Assembly: GCA_044359525.1 (NCBI GenBank)
Contig: JBIKLY010000075.1
Coordinates: 1-16,952 of the forward strand
Source of the DNA: CAJBIL01 sp044359525
GTDB lineage: Bacteria > Pseudomonadota > Gammaproteobacteria > Burkholderiales > Rhodocyclaceae
Length of the DNA stretch: 16,952 nt
Direction of reading: 5' to 3'
Shown here: one piece after another, positions 14,115 through 16,952 of the stretch
Numbering within the stretch: position 1 is the first letter of the stretch
Layout: each line of letters begins with the position of its first letter
Made by a program: the position numbers and the translations under genes
The notes under the pieces: generated by a model
The model's database searches: none
What the model was told of the DNA's origin: nothing
The model's input: only the letters and a program-made list of their open reading frames with translations

Positions 14115-15116
14115 ATGACTGAAAAAATTGCTGGCAGCAAAACTCGCCGACGACCAGACTCGTCACTGACATTCGCCATTCGCCTGATGCAGGACCTGGT
14201 CGTTCCTACTTTCGTGCTCAATGCCGAACGCCGCGTCATCATCTGGAACAAAGCCTGCGAACGCCTGACCGGCGTTTCAGCATCTGAAGTCATTGGCACC
14301 AGCGAGCACTGGCGCGGCTTTTACGACGAACCCCGTTACTGCCTGGCAGACACCCTGGCGCTCGGACAAACCGACAATCTGGCCAATCTGTACGTCAACC
14401 ATACGCAAATGACCGACACCGAACTTGGCTTGCGTGCGGAAAACTGGTGCATCATGCCGCGCGCAGGGCGCCAGTGTTATCTGGCCATTGATGCCGGGCC
14501 GATTTTTGATGAAGGCGGCTCGCTGATCGCAGTGGTTGAAACCTTGCGTGACATCACGCAACAAAAAGAGGCACAACTGGCACTGCAACGCCTGGCGACC
14601 AAGGATGGCTTGACCGGCATCGCCAATCGCCGCTGTTTCGATGAAGCATTGACAGCCGAATGGCATCGTGCGCAACGCGATCAAACCTCGTTGGCGCTAA
14701 TAATGATCGATGTCGACCACTTCAAGCGCTACAACGACACCTATGGTCACCAGAAAGGCGATGAGTGCCTGAAAAGCGTCGCCCGGGCGATGGAAGAGAA
14801 AATCTTCCGTCCAGCCGATCTGGTCGCACGTTACGGCGGTGAAGAGTTTGTCATTCTGATGCCGAATACTGATGTCGCGGGTGCCCGCCTGGTCGCCGAG
14901 CGGGTGGTTCAGCATGTCCATGGACTGTCCATCCCGCATGAGGCCTCAGACATTGCGCGGCTGGTGTCGATCAGCGCGGGCGTTGCAGCCCATGTTCCGG
15001 CCCCGAATATTGCGGCAGATCGACTGCTCGCTGCGGCAGACAGTGCGCTCTACGCAGCCAAGCACGCTGGCCGCAACCGCTTGGCCAGTGAAGACGTGAC
15101 GCTCGTCGAAGCTTGA
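14115..15116 (+). CDS. PAS-GGDEF diguanylate cyclase
   Basis: A 333-residue cytoplasmic enzyme predicted to make cyclic di-GMP from two GTP. The N-terminal PAS-like sensor domain (about residues 17-150) begins RLMQDLVVPTFVLNAERRVI and reads on to IIWNKACERLTG; it ends VVETLRDITQQKEAQ, a short helical linker. The GGDEF domain (about 165-325) has KDGLTGIANRR, IDVDHFKRYNDTYGH and the active loop GGEEF (241-245). The product-inhibition site RxxD (R232-D235, RPAD) lies the standard five residues before it, so feedback inhibition is likely. There are no membrane segments, so the signal is internal. The frame is open much further upstream, but that part lies opposite rlmB; the ATG at 14115 follows the promoter and begins the first domain-like sequence. 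The gene lies between rnr and rlmB on the opposite strand and converges on rnr. Confidence 0.92.
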   Translation: MTEKIAGSKTRRRPDSSLTFAIRLMQDLVVPTFVLNAERRVIIWNKACERLTGVSASEVIGTSEHWRGFYDEPRYCLADTLALGQTDNLANLYVNHTQMTDTELGLRAENWCIMPRAGRQCYLAIDAGPIFDEGGSLIAVVETLRDITQQKEAQLALQRLATKDGLTGIANRRCFDEALTAEWHRAQRDQTSLALIMIDVDHFKRYNDTYGHQKGDECLKSVARAMEEKIFRPADLVARYGGEEFVILMPNTDVAGARLVAERVVQHVHGLSIPHEASDIARLVSISAGVAAHVPAPNIAADRLLAAADSALYAAKHAGRNRLASEDVTLVEA

Positions 15117-15138
15117 TTCGGCGTATTGCGGCCGGCAG

Positions 15139-16952
15139 TCAGTAGCGCTTTTTAGGCGACGCTTTCTTGCCAAGCTCAGGCTTCACCACCGGCACAGCCG
15201 CGGTCCGGGATCCCTCGCCAAGAACGAAATCGATCCGTCCGGTTTCCAGATCAGCCCGGACCAGTTTCACGTGCAGGCGATCGCCAAGACGATAACGCTT
15301 GCCACTGCGCTCACCGAGCATCTGGTGCTTGATGTTGTCGTACTGGAAATAATCCTCGCCCAGCTCCGAAACGTGCACCAGGCCTTCAACGTAGACCGAA
15401 TCGAGCGCGACGAAGACGCCGAAAGGAACGACGGCGGAAATCGTGCCATCGAACTCCTCGCCGATGCGGTCGCGCATGTAGTAGCACTTCAGCCAGTTGT
15501 TGACGTCACGCGTCGCTTCGTCGGCCCGTCGCTCGGTCATTGAGCAGTGCATGCCGATTTCGTCCCACTTGCCCGGCTGATAACGCGCCCCTTCCAGCAC
15601 GGCCTTGATCGAGCGATGCACCAGCAGATCGGGATAACGACGGATCGGCGAAGTAAAGTGCGTGTAATGCTCGTACGACAGGCCGAAGTGGCCGACGTTG
15701 TCCGGGCTGTACTGCGCCTGACGCAGCGAGCGCAGCATCACCGTCTGCAGCAACTGGGCATCCGGGCGCGGCTTGATCTTTTCGAGCAGTGCCGCGTAAT
15801 CCTTGGCCGTCGGATCATCGCCGCCGCTCAGACTCATGCCGAATTCCTTGAGGAAATTGCGCAGCCCCTCAAGTTTCTCCGGCGTCGGTCCTTCATGCAC
15901 GCGGTACAGGCAAGGCTGCTTGTTGCTCTCAAGAAAAGCCGAGGCGCAAACGTTGGCCGCCAGCATGCATTCCTCGATCACGCGATGCGCGTTATTGCGA
16001 TGCACCGGAACAATGTTGTCGATCTTGCCCTGCTCGTTGAACAGCATGATCGTTTCGATCGTTTCAAAATCAATGGCGCCACGCTTGCCACGCGCCTTGA
16101 GCAGGATCTGGAACAGCGCGTAGAGCGCCTGCAGCTGCGGCAGCAGGCTGCGCTGCACGTCTGTTTCCGGCTCGGCCTGGCCGGACAGCCAGTCCCACAC
16201 CTGGTTATAGGTCAGGCGTGCCTTTGAGCGGAAAACCGCCGGATAGAATTTATAGCCCTTGATCTCGCCGCTATTGTTGATGTCCATGTCGCAGACCATG
16301 GCCAGTCGCTCGACATCGGGGTTCAGCGAACACAAGCCGTTGGAAAGTTTTTCCGGCAGCATCGGAATCACGCGACGCGGAAAATACACCGAGTTGCCGC
16401 GATCCATCGCATCACGATCGAGCGCCATGCCCGGCTTTACGTAGTGGCTGACATCGGCAATCGCCACCACCAGACGCCAGCCTTTACCCTTCTTTTCGGC
16501 GAAGACGGCATCGTCGAAATCCCGCGCCGTCTCACCGTCGATGGTCACCAGCGGCAACTCGCGCAAGTCCTTGCGACCTTCCCATTCGGACTTCTTCACC
16601 TTGTCCGGCAGACCCTTGGTTTCTTCCAGCACCTTGGCTGAAAACTCGAACGGCAAGTCATGCTTGCGCAAGGCGATTTCGATTTCCATGCCCGGATCGG
16701 CATAGTTGCCGAGCACTTCGGCAATGCGCCCGATCGGCTGCGAATGCTTGTTCGGCTGCTCGATGATTTCGACCATCACCACCTGCCCGGCCTTGACCTT
16801 GCTCTTCTTGTCGGGGGCAACGAGGATGTCCTGGTTGATGCGCCGGTTTTCCGGCACCACGACCATGATGCCGTGTTCGATCAGGACGCGACCGACGACC
16901 ATACTGTTGGCGCGCTCAAGCACTTCGACGATCGCTCCTTCGCGCCGCCCCT
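15139..16952 (-). CDS. rnr: Ribonuclease R, 5' end beyond the window
   Basis: A 3'-to-5' exoribonuclease of the RNase II/RNB family that degrades structured RNA, including defective rRNA and mRNA. The frame stays open to the right edge (GRREGAIVEVLERANSMVVG), which belongs to the first cold-shock domain, so the start is outside; about 604 residues are visible of roughly 750-800. The RNB domain has the catalytic Asp cluster TIDGETARDFDDAVF, then VAIADVSHYVKPG, FPRRVIPMLPEKLSNGLCSL, and YEHYTHFTSPIRRYPDLLVH. The C-terminal S1 domain (GTISAVVPFGVFVALDSVYV then EGLVHVSELG) is followed by a short basic tail ending KPELGKKASPKKRY. All four active-site aspartates are present. The stop is 22 bases from the convergent cyclase gene, with no clear terminator between. 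Confidence 0.96.
   Translation of the reverse strand, partial: GRREGAIVEVLERANSMVVGRVLIEHGIMVVVPENRRINQDILVAPDKKSKVKAGQVVMVEIIEQPNKHSQPIGRIAEVLGNYADPGMEIEIALRKHDLPFEFSAKVLEETKGLPDKVKKSEWEGRKDLRELPLVTIDGETARDFDDAVFAEKKGKGWRLVVAIADVSHYVKPGMALDRDAMDRGNSVYFPRRVIPMLPEKLSNGLCSLNPDVERLAMVCDMDINNSGEIKGYKFYPAVFRSKARLTYNQVWDWLSGQAEPETDVQRSLLPQLQALYALFQILLKARGKRGAIDFETIETIMLFNEQGKIDNIVPVHRNNAHRVIEECMLAANVCASAFLESNKQPCLYRVHEGPTPEKLEGLRNFLKEFGMSLSGGDDPTAKDYAALLEKIKPRPDAQLLQTVMLRSLRQAQYSPDNVGHFGLSYEHYTHFTSPIRRYPDLLVHRSIKAVLEGARYQPGKWDEIGMHCSMTERRADEATRDVNNWLKCYYMRDRIGEEFDGTISAVVPFGVFVALDSVYVEGLVHVSELGEDYFQYDNIKHQMLGERSGKRYRLGDRLHVKLVRADLETGRIDFVLGEGSRTAAVPVVKPELGKKASPKKRY

Noticed and set aside
1..16952. 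tRNA, rRNA, CRISPR array, complete insertion sequence or prophage
   Set aside because: No cloverleaf, regularly spaced repeats, transposase or phage genes seen on either strand.

Overview
The window looks like chromosomal DNA from a GC-rich betaproteobacterium. The style of the CysD/CysN pair, the rnr and rlmB housekeeping genes and the heavy-metal RND cluster would suit Rhodocyclales (Dechloromonas/Azonexus-like), but the taxon is inferred from protein style only, since no search was run.

Layout. (1) 1-2976: sulfate activation. The 3' part of cysD and a complete cysN lie on the + strand and end at a strong intrinsic terminator. Between them sits a two-gene type II toxin-antitoxin module (Phd/YefM-like antitoxin, PIN-domain VapC-like toxin) with its own promoter and operator palindrome. 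(2) 2996-9581, - strand: a tightly packed five-gene heavy-metal efflux operon. In transcription order it encodes a TolC/CzcC-type outer membrane factor, a small His-containing membrane-anchored periplasmic protein, a CzcB-type adaptor, a CzcA-type RND pump and a second small secreted His-tailed protein. Successive genes overlap (GTGA, ATGA) or nearly touch. The pump gene carries a 65-bp palindromic REP-like element that is read through in frame. (3) 9582-9820: divergent control region with a perfect TTACA-N4-TGTAA type palindrome. (4) 9821-11892, + strand: an OmpR/CusR-type response regulator and a heavy-metal sensor kinase, overlapping by ATGA, which probably control the pump operon. (5) 12052-13170: alanine dehydrogenase. 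(6) 13173-16952: rlmB and rnr, both on the - strand, separated by a + strand PAS-GGDEF diguanylate cyclase gene. rlmB and the cyclase have divergent sigma70-like promoters.

How they work together. CysDN makes adenosine 5'-phosphosulfate from sulfate. The two-component pair would sense periplasmic metal and switch on the divergent tripartite efflux system, with the two extra small periplasmic proteins as likely metal-handling helpers. RNase R and RlmB act on RNA and the ribosome. The cyclase makes c-di-GMP and is probably a later arrival that separated rnr from rlmB.

The most notable items are the REP-like palindrome read in frame inside the pump gene, the two unassigned periplasmic accessory proteins, and the toxin-antitoxin module inside the cysDN operon. 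I found no tRNA, rRNA, CRISPR array, prophage or complete insertion sequence. No interval without a gene exceeds 300 bases.
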